From contig NC_083388.1 of the NCBI RefSeq assembly GCF_031755915.1, forward strand, positions 13,280,501 through 13,344,500: a DNA stretch of 64,000 nucleotides. The letters are read 5' to 3'. Shown here in pieces: positions 1 to 12,169 of this stretch. The position numbers were made by a program, and so were the translations under genes. A model generated the notes under the pieces. That model did not search any database and had not been told where the DNA came from. It saw only the letters and a program-made list of their open reading frames with translations. The DNA comes from Ziziphus jujuba (lineage: Eukaryota > Streptophyta > Magnoliopsida > Rosales > Rhamnaceae). Positions within the stretch are counted from its first letter, which is position 1. The number at the start of each line of letters is the position of its first letter.

Positions 1-1
1 T

Positions 2-2095
2 CTAAGGTGTAAAGAAACGAATCTTGTGCTTAATTGGGAAAAATGTCACTTTATGGTTCAAGAGGGCATAGTTTTAGGTCATAAGATTTCTAAAAGGGGA
101 ATTGAGGTAGATAAAGCTAAAATAGAAGTTATAGAGAAATTGCCTCCACCGACTTCAATAAAAGGTATTAGGAGTTTTCTTGGGCATGCGGGCTTTTATA
201 GGAGATTTATTAAGGATTTTTCCAAGATAACTAAACCTCTTTGTAACTTGTTGAATAAAGATGTTCCCTTTGTTTTTGATGATGAATGCATGCATGCTTT
301 TAATCTTTTGAAAGAAAAATTAATATGTGCTCCCATTATGTGTACTCCTAATTGGAATCTACCTTTTGAAATTATGTGTGATGCTAGTGATTATGCTATA
401 GGAGCTGTTTTGGGACAAAGGAAAGATAAAAAACTGCATGTTATTTATTATGCTTCTAGAACTTTGAATGATGCTCAACTTAATTATGCTACTACTGAGA
501 AAGAGATGCTTGCCATTGTCTTTGCTTTTGATAAGTTTAGAGCATATTTGTTAGGTTCTAAGACCATTGTCTATACCGATCATAGTGCAATTAAGTACCT
601 CATGAGTAAGAAAGAGTCTAAACCTAGGTTAATTAGATGGGTTTTGTTACTTCAAGAGTTTGACTTAGAAATTTTGGATAAAAAAGGAGTAGAAAACCTA
701 GTAGCTGATCACTTGTCTAGGTTGGAATTGAGTGAGGAAAAAGAAGAAAGAGATATAGAAGAGTGTTTTCCAGATGAGAAAGTGTTTAAGGTTGATGGTA
801 TGTTTGATGTACCTTGGTATGCTGACATTGTTAATTATTTGGTTACTAATGTTATGCCGCCTAGTTTGGAAAAACCATATGAAAAGCATAAGTTTCTTAA
901 GGAAAGTAGGTATTACTTTTGGGATGACCCCTATCTTTTTAAGAAGTGTGCCGATGGTATAATTAGGAGGTGTGTTGCTAGAGAAGAGACAATGTCCATT
1001 ATTAAAAGTTGTCATTCTAGTGAGTATGGGGGGCATTTTGGGACTAGAAAAACCATAGCAAAAATTTTAAATTCTGGATTTTATTGGCCATCTATGTTTA
1101 AAGATACTAATATTTATGTGCAAGGGTGTGATAGGTGCCAGAGAACAGGGAACATATCAAGGAAGAATGAGATGCCTTTGAAGAATATCCTTGAGGTAGA
1201 ATTGTTTGATGTTTGGGGTATTGATTTCATGGGTCCTTTTCCTTCTTCTTGTGGTAATAAATATATTTTAGTTGCTGTGGATTATGTTTCTAAATGGGTT
1301 GAAGCTAGTGCACTACCTACTAATGATGCACGAGTTGTATTGAAATTTTTAAAAAAATACATTTTTACTAGATTTGGTACACCCCGAGCAATCATTAGTG
1401 ATGGTGGCACTCATTTTTGTAACAAACAATTTGAATCCCTTCTTGCTAAATATGGTGTTAGGCATAAAATTGCTACCCCTTACCACCCACAAACTAGTGG
1501 GCAAGTAGAAATTTCAAACAGGGAAATAAAGAGGATTTTGGAGAAGACGGTCAATGCTTCAAGAAAGGATTGGAGCTTAAAGCTAGATGATGCACTTTGG
1601 GCATATCGGACCGCCTACAAGACCCCCATTGGTACTTCTCCGTATAAACTGGTTTTTGGTAAGGAATGTCATCTTCCCGTGGAATTGGAGCATAAAGCAT
1701 ATTGGGCAACCAAGTTTCTCAATTTTGATCAAGAGGCTGTGGGCAAGAATAGGCTATTGCAATTGGATGAACTTGAAGAATTTAGGATGGATGCTTTCGA
1801 GAATGCAAAGATTTACAAAGAAAAGACAAAGAGATGGCACGACAAGATGATTAAAAAGAGGAACTTTCATGTTGGACAAAAGGTACTTCTTTATAACTCT
1901 AGACTTAAATTGTTTCCAGGTAAATTAAGATCAAGATGGAGTGGACCATATGATATTGTACAAATTTTTCCAAGTGGAGCAATTGAAATCACCAAACCGG
2001 GACATGAAAGTTTTAAGGTGAATGGGCAGCGGTTGAAGCCATATTATGAAGGTGGAGTGCTTGAGACTAGCCTCTACTTGGATGATCTTAATTAA
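2..2095 (+). CDS. Athila-like Ty3/Gypsy pol, 3' part (RT end, RNase H, integrase); 5' end outside window
   Basis: The frame is open from the window edge (codons from base 2) to TAA at 2093-2095, with no stop or frameshift. Counting from the GTG at 26 as residue 1, the order is: C-terminal reverse transcriptase and connection ([12 protein letters not shown] near 56), RNase H with D119 (MCDAS), E160, D185 (YTDHS) and D228 (VADHLSR), the integrase H2C2 zinc site (H330, H337, C368, C371), and the integrase core with D400 (GIDFMG), D459 (ISDGG) and E495. The D459-E495 spacing is the canonical D,D35E. In the family, these domains are cut from one polyprotein that copies element RNA into DNA and inserts it. 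The sequence style and the long non-coding stretch before the 3' LTR suggest the Athila lineage (inference). It is the only undamaged transposon frame of this length in the window. Confidence 0.93.
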   Translation, partial: LRCKETNLVLNWEKCHFMVQEGIVLGHKISKRGIEVDKAKIEVIEKLPPPTSIKGIRSFLGHAGFYRRFIKDFSKITKPLCNLLNKDVPFVFDDECMHAFNLLKEKLICAPIMCTPNWNLPFEIMCDASDYAIGAVLGQRKDKKLHVIYYASRTLNDAQLNYATTEKEMLAIVFAFDKFRAYLLGSKTIVYTDHSAIKYLMSKKESKPRLIRWVLLLQEFDLEILDKKGVENLVADHLSRLELSEEKEERDIEECFPDEKVFKVDGMFDVPWYADIVNYLVTNVMPPSLEKPYEKHKFLKESRYYFWDDPYLFKKCADGIIRRCVAREETMSIIKSCHSSEYGGHFGTRKTIAKILNSGFYWPSMFKDTNIYVQGCDRCQRTGNISRKNEMPLKNILEVELFDVWGIDFMGPFPSSCGNKYILVAVDYVSKWVEASALPTNDARVVLKFLKKYIFTRFGTPRAIISDGGTHFCNKQFESLLAKYGVRHKIATPYHPQTSGQVEISNREIKRILEKTVNASRKDWSLKLDDALWAYRTAYKTPIGTSPYKLVFGKECHLPVELEHKAYWATKFLNFDQEAVGKNRLLQLDELEEFRMDAFENAKIYKEKTKRWHDKMIKKRNFHVGQKVLLYNSRLKLFPGKLRSRWSGPYDIVQIFPSGAIEITKPGHESFKVNGQRLKPYYEGGVLETSLYLDDLN

Positions 2096-3947
2096 GTTAA
2101 AGGGAGGAGTCAAGCTAATGACTTTAAACAAGCGCTCTTGGGAGGCAACCCAAATTTCTTTCTTTACCTTATATTTATCTATTTGTTTTAGTTGTTTTTA
2201 GTGGTTTTCTTGTTTTTAGGTTGTTTTGATGTGTTTTGTTTGAGTTTTTGCAAGGTTTTAAGATGTTTAGGTATAAAAGAGCAAAAGACGAATGTTGAGA
2301 ATTTCAAGTCTAAAGTTAGGTTTTTGGAGTATAACCACCTTGAATATGCATTGGAGTATATCAAATTGTATGGATACATGCCCTTCTTTTTGGCCGCGTG
2401 GTGTGTAGGGAAAATGCAACATGTAGGTTTTTCTCAAGTTTTCACATTACGAGGAACATTCCATGTCTTCAAAGGGGAGTATTCTTTACCTTTTATTTAC
2501 TTTTGCTTTATTTTATGTTTTTCACAATGAGGACATTGTTCATTTTAAGTTTGGGGGTGAAAAGCATGCTTTGCATCTTTTAAATCTTGTCCATTTAAGT
2601 GTTTTTATAAGTTTTCAAAAATGTTAGTTTTAGTTTTTATTTTCCTTCATTATTAAAAAAAAAAAAAATATTTTGTTTTTGTGGTGTTTTCTTAAGTACT
2701 TTAATGAGCCAATGATAAGACTATGATTGAAAATAAATTGGTTTTTAGATGGTGGATTTGTTTTTGTGTATGCTTAAATGCTTGAATTTATATTCACATA
2801 TTGTTACTTTCAATAAATTTTGAGCACATAATCAATAATGCATAATTTAGATTGTGTTTTGAAGACGGTTTGCATGAATTAGAGTACTTTATTATTAATT
2901 GAACTCTAGAACTTGCTTGATTATTGCTTGAGGCGAAATCCTAGGTGAATGCATTACTAAGAACATGATTTAGGCCATCTTTGTTTAAGTTTGAGCCTTT
3001 CAAGCCAACCTAATACATTATCTTCCACTAGTACCTTATTTGAGCCTTTAGGATGCATAAAGATGTGTTAGAGCCTTTTCTTCATTAAAGCACATTTACT
3101 TACCCTTTTTGAGCCTTAAATTTCTTTTTCCTACCTTGAACATACTACAAAGAGAGCGTTAATTGAATTGATATGAATATATGCTTGTGAGCTTGTTTGA
3201 GTGTTGAAAAAGAAAAAAATGAGAAAAAGGAAAAAATAAAGTTTGGAGGTTAAGTATTTGGTGAATTTGGCTCTAGTATGCATTTTTGTGTAAATTGGAG
3301 GTTTGAATGTGCAATAAGAAGAAAAATAATTTTGGGGGCTTAGTGGAAAAGAAAGAAAAAAAAAAAGAAAGAAAAAAAAAAGAAATAAAGAAAGAATATG
3401 TGTGATTTGAAGAATATATGCACAATAAAAAGGAGAAAAAGGATATTGAAATTGAAGTTGAAATAAGAAAAGAAGTTCTAATAAAGAAACAAATTTTACA
3501 AGTAATTTATTCATTGATATTTAATTTTAGCTTTCTTTCTTTGATTTATTATATCTTATCCTTTTCTTTCTTTAGCCTTATCCATTAGCCTTAACAATAG
3601 AAACCATGAAGTCCTAATGATTTAAGGTGGTGCATTAACCTACATTAGTGGAGAGTGATAATTAAGTCAAGCATATGGTAGTTCATACTTTATTATCAAT
3701 TTCTAATTCTTGTAAATTTATTCAAGCATATGATAATTAAGTGTATAAATTGATTTCCACACACACACATTGGAAGTATCATATATGTTGGATAGAATAT
3801 AAGGTATTGAGCTACATAATTACTTTGAAACCATTTGAAAAGTCATATGTTATACAATCTTTGAGGCACCTCATTAAAGTATCTTATGTTCTTTAAATAA
3901 CATTTCATTTTCTTATTCTTTTTCTTTGCTAGGGACTAGCAAATCTT
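2096..3947 (+). other. Post-pol non-coding segment of the Athila-like element
   Basis: Between the pol stop and the 3' LTR lie about 1.85 kb without a convincing coding frame. It begins with the motif GCGCTCTTGGGAGGCAACCC at 2132, which is typical just after pol in Athila-type elements, and includes TTTAAGTTTGGGGGTGAAAA near 2543, a PPT-like sequence repeated near the true PPT. In Athila elements this interval may hold an env-like frame. Here I see only short frames, A-rich tracts (3205-3440) and no signal peptide or transmembrane pattern that I would defend. Confidence 0.7.
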
Positions 3948-3962
3948 AAGTTTGGGGGTATT
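3948..3962 (+). promoter_or_regulatory. Polypurine tract of the Athila-like element
   Basis: TTAAGTTTGGGGGTATT lies directly upstream of the LTR start TGTTAGGTCT. Position and purine content fit a plus-strand primer. A near copy (AAGTTTGGGGGTGAAAA) lies about 1.4 kb upstream at 2546. Confidence 0.6.
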
Positions 3963-5690
3963 TGTTAGGTCTAAAATATTGATGATTTTAGGCCATATTT
4001 ATAGCTTAATATTTGTTAGTTTGTGTTAATTTGTTATGGAAAGATACTTAATTATGTATTTTTCTTAATCTAGGTGAAAGAGGAAGAATTTTAAGAAAAC
4101 AACCATAAAGATGGATTCCTTGGGTCGAATTATGGTGGGAAGCAAGATTTGAGCTCGAACGGACTAAGCATTAAGAAGATTCCAAAAAGATACCTTGAAG
4201 ATTCCATAAAGATTCTATCGAGAATTTCATGGTGGAAATGGATGTCATATGAATCATCAAGATCTGAGGATTTCAAATGTCTCGTTATTTGTGGATTTCG
4301 AGGTGCGAGCAAAGAGTTATCATCATTTAAAGTTTGAAATTTATAAAAAGGAATATTCTAGTTAAATCTCCACCATTGATCAAAAGAGAGAATTAAGGCA
4401 ATTTGAGGGCCAAGATAAAAACAAGTGGCAATAATTGGTTAATTTATCATTAATGAGGCACATGTCATGTCACATGCTTCATTAAGGGTAAATTAGACTA
4501 ATTAACTATTTTTTAGGAGGAATTAGATAAAAGGAAAGTAGTAGAGACCAAGTAATATACAGTTTCCTTTTTACACATGAAATTCGTCCAACCCTCTTCA
4601 TGGCCTAAAAAAGGTATCTTCCAAGACTCCCACATTGGAAATAAAGAGAGAAAAAGATTCCCAAGGCCCTATATATATAGCCCCCACCACATTGAAGGAA
4701 GATATACAAGTTTAGAGAGTTATTTAAGAGCTTTTAGGAGGCTTAAATAGAAACAAACCAAATTTTGGGAGTTTCTAAGATTCTCTTAAGGGTTCTAGGG
4801 TTTTAAAGTTTTAGAAGATCAATTGGAGAGCTTGGAGGAGGCAGAGAGACGTGGGCTTTCTTGGAGAAGAAGGCTACGACTTTGAGAGCTCTTGGAGGAG
4901 AATTTCTTCAATAGTTTTTATTCTCTTTTCCTTTCTCTTTAATTGTGAATCTTATTATTTTTAATAATTATGGATGTTGAAATTATTTTTACCATGAACT
5001 AATTTTCATAGCTAGGGCTATGATGTAGCCCTAACTATGAAGGTTTAATTATTTTAATATATGTTGAGTTTTATTTAATTAGTAATATGTTTTGTTAATA
5101 AATCATTGGTATACTTAAAGCTTTCATAGGCCGGAAGGAATGAATGATTTTAATAATATTTGAGCTTGGAAAAGGATAATATTATGGATCTCCAATGATT
5201 TACATGAATGCATAATTGATTGGAAAATAGTTATGTCTCATGCCATATTATTTGCTTAATCTATGCTTGATGATTTTGCATGATTTAATTTATAGGCCGG
5301 AAGGAATAAATTAGGTTATGTGAATATTATCAATTGTGAGTGGAAACTACTTTTGATTAATTTTGTGATTAAGTGTGGTTAACAAAATTACTAGTTAATT
5401 AAATTTACATATTTAAGTAATTAAATTGGAATAGTTAGTGGTGAAATCAAATGCCCTAGTATTCATAATTATTCTCTCTCTTACTTGAAATTGATCTAAT
5501 TTTAATTGATTGCTTTTGTTTAATTTAGTTTATTTAGTTTTCAATTGCCATCTTAAATTTTAGTTCAAATATTATCAAAACCTAATTATCTTTGGTACTT
5601 AATACTTAATCCCTTGGGTACGACAACCCTATTTTTCCACTTTATTACTTAAAAACGATTCGTGCACTTGCGAGTTAATTTTACACATCA
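3963..5690 (+). mobile_element. 3' LTR of the Athila-like element
   Basis: This 1,728-bp LTR begins TGTTAGGTCTAAAATATT and ends TTTTACACATCA (TG...CA). Its limits are fixed by two other copies of the same LTR in the window (6539-8186 and 36803-38534), each with its own target-site duplication. A TATA-like TATATATATAG and transcript-like sequence lie near 4671-4700. The element's 5' LTR is off the window, so its duplication cannot be tested; the five bases after the LTR are ATGGG. It appears to sit inside the CACTA relic that starts at 5691. Confidence 0.9.
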
Positions 5691-5763
5691 ATGGGCGATG
5701 CTTTTAATGCTAAGTAACACAGTTAAATATATCAATTTGCAATATTAAGCAAAAGATTGATAA

Positions 5764-5806
<43 letters not shown>

Positions 5807-5819
5807 TGTATTTTGATAG

Positions 5820-6330
5820 TAATAAGCGATGCTTTTGATGTTAAATATTGCTAATTATTATATTTAGTTGTATTACCAATATGTCCACAAATTATATTTA
5901 ACATTAATTAAAATTACAAAAAAAATAATTAATATTTTGTATCGTATTGCTAATTAATATATTTAACTATGTTACCATTAACAATAATTAAAATTGCAAT
6001 TAAAAAAAAAAAACCGACGCTTTTGATGTTAAAAGTATCGTTATTACTTTTAAATTATAAAAGAAAAAAACACTTTTTAATCTTTTGCTTAATATTGCTA
6101 ATTAATATATTTAACTGTCTTATCAGGATGTTCACACATTATATTTAGCATTAATTAACATTACAAAAAATAAATAAATAAATAATAGGCAACACTTTTG
6201 ATGCTAAAAGTGTCGCCTATTACTCTTAAATTATTAAAAAAAAAAACACTTAGTTAATCTTTTGCTTTATATTGCTAATTAATATGTTTAATTGTGTTAC
6301 CAAGATGTTGACATACTATATTTAACCTCA
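5820..6330. repeat. Degenerate tandem repeat, about 150-180 bp per unit
   Basis: The phrase TTGCTAATTAATATATTTAA recurs near 5857 (diverged), 5947, 6100 and 6272, each followed by GTTACCA/ATGTxxACA-type sequence. The units are spaced by a GCGATGCTTTTGATGTTAAA-type palindromic block (5826, 6013, 6187). Copies have diverged strongly. The layout parallels the larger palindrome-bearing array at 25-31 kb. Confidence 0.55.
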
Positions 6331-6538
6331 TAATTATTTTAATTCATGTTGCTATTTAGTACATTCAATATTTAGATAATATATATATATAACATAAAAA
6401 TATGAAGATACAAAATTACATACAAAAGCATCGCCTAACACTTTTTGGTCATAAATAAAATAAAATAAATAGTATATTCTTCTTTAATATAGTTAGTTTT
6501 CTTCATACTGTTAAAATTAAATAAAATTAGAAGATGAT

Positions 6539-8186
6539 TGTTAGACCTAAAATATTGATGATTTTATGCCATATTTATAGGTTAGTATTTGTTAATGTGT
6601 GTTAATTTATTATGGAAATATACTTAATTATGTATTTTTCTTAATCTAGGTGAAGGAGGAAGAATTTTAAGAAAATAACCATATGAATGGATTTCTTGGG
6701 TCAAATTATGGTGGAAACCAAGAATAGAGCTCAAACGGACCAAGCTTTAAGAAGATTCTTAAAGATTCTTTGAAGATTCCATAAACTTTTATTGGGAATT
6801 TCATAATGGAAGTGAATAACATATGCATCCTCGCAATATGATGATTTTAAATATCACATTATTTTTGGATTTTGAGATGTAAGCAAAAAGCTATCATCAT
6901 TTAAAGTTTGGAATTTATAAAATAAATATTTTAGTTAAATCTTCACCATTGATTAAGAGAGTAAATCAAGGCAATCCAAGGCCCAAGATTAGGACAAGTG
7001 ATAATAATTGGTTAATTTATCATTAATGAGGTACATATCATATCACATACTTTATTAACGGTAAATTAGACTAATTAACAAATTTTCTATAAAAAATTAG
7101 AGAAAAGGAAAGTTATGGGGAGTTAACAATATCAAGTTTCCTTTTTACACATGAAATTCGTCCAACACTCTTAATGGCTTAAGAAATGTGTCTTGCAAGA
7201 GTCCTGCATTGAAAACAAAGAGAAAAAAGGTTTCCAAGGTCCTATACATATAATTTCCAAGTTTAGAGAGCCAATTTAAGAGCTTTTAGTAGGCTTGAAT
7301 AGAAACAAACCAAATTTTAAAAGTTTTTCTAGCTCTTTTAAACGTTTTAAAATTTTAAAGTTTTAGAGTTTTGGAAAATCAATTGGAGAGCTTGAAAAAA
7401 GCAGAAACGTAGGTTTGCTTGGAAAAGAAAGCCATGGCTTAGAGAGCTTTTGAAGGATTTATTCACTAGTTTTTATTCTATTCTCTTATCTCTTTAATTG
7501 TAAACTTTATTTTTAATAATTATGGATATTGAATTTTATTTTTGTGATGAACTAATTATCATAGTTAAGGCTATGATGGAGCCCTAACTATGAAAGTTTG
7601 ATTACTTTAATATATGTTGAATTCTATTTAATTAGTAATATATTTTGTTAATAAATCATTAGTATGCTTAATGCTTTCATAGGCTGAAAGGAATGATTGA
7701 TTTTAACAATATTTGAGCTTGGAAAAGGATGGTATTATAGATATACAATGATTTACATGAATGCATAATTTATTGGAATTGATAGGCCAGAAAAAATAAA
7801 TTAGGTTATGTGCATATTATCAATTGTGAGTGCAAACTACTTTTGATTAAATTTGTGATTAAATATAGTTAATAAAATTACTAGTTAATTAAATTCACAT
7901 ATTTAAATAATTAAATTGGAATATTTGGTGAAGAAATCAAATGCCATAGTGTTCATAACTATTAAATTTACTCTCTTACTTGAAATTGATCAGTTTTGAT
8001 TGACTGTTTTTGTTTAGTTTTAAGTTAATTAATTTTCAATTGCCATTTAAATTGCTAGTTCAAAAATGACAAAAAACCTAATTATCTTTAGCACTTAATT
8101 CTTAATCTTTTGGGTACGACAATCCTATTTTTCCACTTTATCACTTGAAAAAGATTTGTACACTTGCGAGTTGATTTTACACATCA
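6539..8186 (+). mobile_element. Solo LTR of the Athila-like family
   Basis: This 1,648-bp LTR begins TGTTAGACCTAAAATATTGA and ends GATTTTACACATCA. It is flanked by the perfect 5-bp duplication ATGAT (6534-6538 and 8187-8191). No internal element sequence is attached, so it is a solo LTR left by LTR-LTR recombination. It is more diverged from the 3963-5690 and 36803-38534 copies than those are from each other, so it is the oldest of the three. Confidence 0.93.
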
Positions 8187-8599
8187 ATGATATGAAAAAA
8201 ATATATATATAATAGCTGACACTTTCATCACAAAAGCATCGTCCGATATCAATTATTTTTAACGATTCTTTGTTTATAAATACATCGGCTAATGCTTTAT
8301 TCATAAAAAAAACGACGCTAAAAAAAAAGCGTCACTTGTTATTGTTGGTAAGCAAAACCTGTATTGTAAAAGCGTTGTATAATTTTAGCATTTAGCCGAT
8401 GTTTTATCTTTAGCATCACGGTTTTTTTTTTGCAGACACAGTTTTTGTGTAGCATCGCGTAATTAGTGTTGCTAGTTTACTCTCTTGGCGTAGTGCAATT
8501 AATGTCGAACCATGAACATGGGTTGGTTTGAGTGACATTCCATATATACGTTTGCCAACAACGTGCCCTCTGCAACTTAAATTCTCAGAGCAATATCTT

Positions 8600-8808
8600 T
8601 AAAATCTCAAGCTCCTTCATAGGCGTTCAAGCTTGACCAAGTGCCTCCATCGAATGAGAAATCCAAACCCATCAATAGGAAAGACCTGAAGAAAAAAGCC
8701 ATCAAGCATGAAGCTATCTTAGCTACGGCTGCATCATCAGTAGCCATGGATGAGGAGGGTCCACTCACAGGCAACTATGGTGACTCACATTTTAGCTCGA
8801 ACCGATGA
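8600..8808 (+). pseudogene. Fragment resembling the N-terminal region of cytosolic aspartyl-tRNA synthetase
   Basis: One frame stays open to TGA at 8806-8808 and reads ...EKSKPINRKDLKKKAIKHE (from 8656), then AASSVAMDEEGPLTGNYGD. The lysine-rich stretch followed by an acidic-GPL-NYGD block resembles the N-terminal extension of plant cytosolic AspRS, where it precedes the anticodon-binding domain. The match is from memory of the family and short. Nothing of the catalytic domain follows, so this is at best a gene fragment. Base composition is much less AT-rich than the flanks, which also suggests an exon-derived origin. Confidence 0.35.
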
Positions 8809-9461
8809 ATGAGGATGGAATTAGATGGACAAATGTTGGACTGCTTCATCTGCACTGGATGGCACATCTGTATTGATAAGTGAATGAGCATAGACAAACG
8901 GAGCTATGGGGAAGACCATGGCCTTGTGGTTGTCCTAGAGAAAAGTTTCACCATGTAATATTGGCTGCTTGGTTACAGGGAACGTGAAGGAAAAAGAGAA
9001 ATCAATTATATATTTTTAAATAATTTAAAATTAAAAAAATATCAAAAAGGTAATTTAGGAAATTAAAATAGTGGGAATTGTATTGAGTTAATTTGGTAAT
9101 CAACTGAAAATTCTCATACAAAAAAATTATTTACAAAGCAAATTTGGATGCAACAGTGGGACAAAAAAAGTGAAAAACGAGAACATATAGAGTTTTGCAA
9201 TGCTAATACTATTTTGCTATTTGAAGGTGCGTAGAACTAATTATTAAAATTCAAATAATTAAGCATACAAAAAGAGTGAAAAAAATAAATAAAAATATGG
9301 AAGACACATATTGGTATATCTTCATCTTTGTCTGTTATTTGCTGGGTATATTTTCTTCTTCAGGTGGTCTTGTAGAGAGAAGGACAGAGAGATGGAGCTA
9401 CATTGCATTTACACCCACATAGATCTACTTTAGAGTTTCACTCCTTTTTCTTTTTCTTAAC

Positions 9462-9462
<1 letters not shown>

Positions 9463-9496
<34 letters not shown>

Positions 9497-9588
9497 AGAA
9501 GAAGAAGAAGAAAATATATTTTGGGGCAGGTTCGTTCTTCTTCTCTTCTTCTTCTTCTTCTTCTTCTTCTTCTTTTTTTTTTTTTCGG
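9463..9588. repeat. Simple repeats: poly-A, (GAA)n, then (TTC)n and poly-T
   Basis: About 30 A, then GAA repeats to about 9511, and TTC repeats from 9536, ending in a T run. The (GAA)n and (TTC)n blocks are inverted relative to each other about 25 bp apart and could pair. Any reading frame here is pure poly-Lys/Phe/Ser and is not a gene. Confidence 0.85.
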
Positions 9589-10068
9589 TTTTTTTGTTTT
9601 TTCCTTGTTCTCGGTTTTATTTGCTGAATTTTGTTTGTGAGTTTTCTTCTTCTTCTTCCATCTACCACTTTTTTTCTATATGAAGGTGCTAATCTTATTT
9701 CCAATACTTTATGGATAATTTTAGTCACAATTGTTACAAGATTTACAACTACAATTTTTTTTGTTATTTTTTTTTTAAAAATATCTACAACTATGTTTGT
9801 AATTTGGAGTTGGTTGAATTTTTACTTTTAATTTTTAAATTTTCTTCTATCTTTTGATCTATAACGAAGAAATAAAAATTCTGAAAAAAATAAAATAAAT
9901 TGAAAATCAGAGGCCTAATAAAATGGAGAACATAGAGTTTTATTTGTGGGTGGGTTTCTTCTTCTTTGATCCACCATTTTTTCTTTATAGGGTTTTCTCG
10001 ATATGAGAGTTTTATTTGGCTTTAATATTTTTCTTCTGCCTTTGGATCTATAATGAAGAAAATGCATT

Positions 10069-10750
10069 TTGATGTACCTTTTTTCTTTTTTTTAAGCAAT
10101 CAAATTTTTAATTCCATAGATTAACCCGTGGAACCATCACATTTGAAGTTTTGATGTTCATGAAAGACCAGTGACCCCTGAAGCTTGCAAGGCCAAAAAA
10201 AAAAAAAAAAAAAAAAAAAAACGGGGGCAAGATTAGTGACTAACGTTAGATGATGACTAAAAGTGAATCAGTGTAATGCTGTCAAGATAAGTTTGGGTGG
10301 ATTGGAGGTATTGGCAGGCTACTTCACTAGCAAAGACCACCTTATGTCTAATCTTACATAATCTATATTGGAACAGTAATAGTTTAAACATAAAGAAGTC
10401 AAGCTTTTAACAATTAAGACATTTTCAAACCAGTTGACTTCAAGGTTATAAAGAACTCTAGAATTAAAAGTACACCAGTGGAAACAATTATAAATAAAAA
10501 AAAAAAAAAAAAAAGAACAAACAATAAAAGCAATTGTAGAATGGATGATCTCTTAAAAAGAACAAACAAGATGTCATACTGCTTGAAGTGCGGTGAATAA
10601 TGGAAAAGTGTCAATGGAGCATTACAGTTGGTATGTAATATCTCAAAAAAAGAAAAAAGTTCAAATATAATATGTAATATACCTTTTTTTTTTTTTTTTA
10701 AGCAATCCAACTTTTTACTCCGTAGACTAACCCACATTCTAGAACCTGCA
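10069..10750. repeat. Local direct duplication, about 75-90 bp, copies ~600 bp apart
   Basis: The copy near 10072-10140 (TACCTTTTTT...TTTTAAGCAATC...TAGATTAACCC) recurs, diverged, at 10677-10735 (TACCTTTTTT...TTTTAAGCAATCC...TAGACTAACCC). Between them is spacer with a 27-base A run at 10195. Function is unknown. Confidence 0.5.
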
Positions 10751-12169
10751 CATCTTATTATTATTTATTTTTTAATGTTCATATAATATATATATATATA
10801 TATGTATGTATATGTATTGTTCAAAAATTGATGCTTTAAAGCAAAAAGAAAATAACTTTATATTAATATTTTAATTATTTTCAAATAGAATTGAAATGTC
10901 CATCCAAGCTATTCGTTTTGGATTATTATTAAAAAAATATTATTTTATTATTGTCCAAAAAAATAGATGATAATATCTACATTTTAAATATTATTTTATT
11001 AATACAAATTATTATGTAATTATTTTAGTTGTTTTGGTGGATTGATTTTCTCAAAAAAAATAAATAAATAAATTTTAGTGTTTAGTTCTTGAAAATTTAT
11101 TATATTTTTCAAAATTGATTGCCAAATTAATACGTGGCATGGTAATTTTTTTTTTGAACATTTCTTATTATTTATTTTCTTTTTTGTTCGAGAAAATTAT
11201 TATTTTTAATAATGAAGTAATAAATTAAACTAATATATTATATGCGTAAAATAAAAAAATATTTATTTCATAATTCTAAGTTAATATGTGTTTTTTTAAG
11301 AAAAAAATGTAAATCAAATTCAATATTTTAAATATAAATGAAAAAATATATAAATATTTATGAAACATTAATATATATTAATAATTTTAAAATATATTAA
11401 TGATTTTAAAACAAATAGGAAATGGAATAAATTAAAAAATGAATTTTTATTATAAGGGTATTTAAGACATTTTATCATGCCATATAAGAGAGAGAAATAA
11501 TTTTTTGACAGAAGTTAACTTTTAGGAGATGTTCTTACACCTTTCAAATTTCTGGATATGATTTAAAATAGAAGTAAATTGGGTTTAAGTGAAATTAACC
11601 CTATAACAAACAACAATTTAACTTTTTATATTATTTGTCCTCTCTATATTTATTTACTATATTTAATTCCTAAATTATGATTGTTAGTACGTTATTTTTT
11701 TATGATTGTTACTTTTTTTAATTTTTGATAATACTTTGATGCGTATGGTCCACATTTTCTTTTGAATTCAAACTTTTTTATTTAAACAATATAGGAAATA
11801 TTACATATGGATCCGCCATTAATTACAATTTAATTTCTTAGATTTTAAAAATTACAAGTAGCACCTTTAAAAAGAATATGAATAATATTATTTCAAAAGG
11901 GTCTGAATAAAACAATAGGGGAAGATGTTACTTTTTGGGAACTTAAATAGAGGTTGAAGATATTTTTAAAACTTGAGGGATTAAATAATATCTAAGTCAA
12001 ACCTGGAAGAAGGTAGATGAAATTAACCTAGTAATATATAATTGTATTCTTTCAGTATGTATATGAGTACATAATGATTGCTTTGATTTCAAGTTTAACA
12101 ATTTTGAGTTTCTCAATCTTATAAAAGTAGGAAAGTATGGACTTAATTTTGTTTTTGATGTAGCCTTAA

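Larger units (their letters stand above)
5691..8495. mobile_element. Relic of a CACTA-type DNA transposon, one end, split by a solo LTR
   Basis: The right end reads ...TTGGCGTAGTG at 8495. On the minus strand this is CACTACGCCAAGAGAG, a CACTA-type terminus. Inside it are many short inverted motifs such as GCGACGC/GCGTCAC and GGCAACACTTTTGATG/CTAAAAGTGTCGCC, resembling CACTA subterminal repeats. Bases 5691-6538 and 8192-8495 are parts of one unit, interrupted at 6539-8186. The other terminus is missing, probably beyond the Athila-like insertion on the left. No transposase coding is visible. Confidence 0.6.
8809..12169. other. AT-rich spacer without a recognised gene
   Basis: To about 8990 the composition is still gene-like but frames are broken. 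From 9000 on there are long A/T runs, simple repeats and short frames made only of low-complexity codons. I see no transposon ends, RNA gene or conserved domain in this interval. Confidence 0.6.

Noticed and set aside
3131..3514. 127-codon minus-strand frame in the Athila-like post-pol segment, a possible env-like gene
   Set aside because: It is a run of Phe/Leu codons opposite A-rich repeats, on the wrong strand for the element.
9403..9728. Reading frames on both strands at 9403-9728
   Set aside because: They consist of poly-Lys, poly-Phe, Ser and Glu from homopolymer and triplet repeats only.
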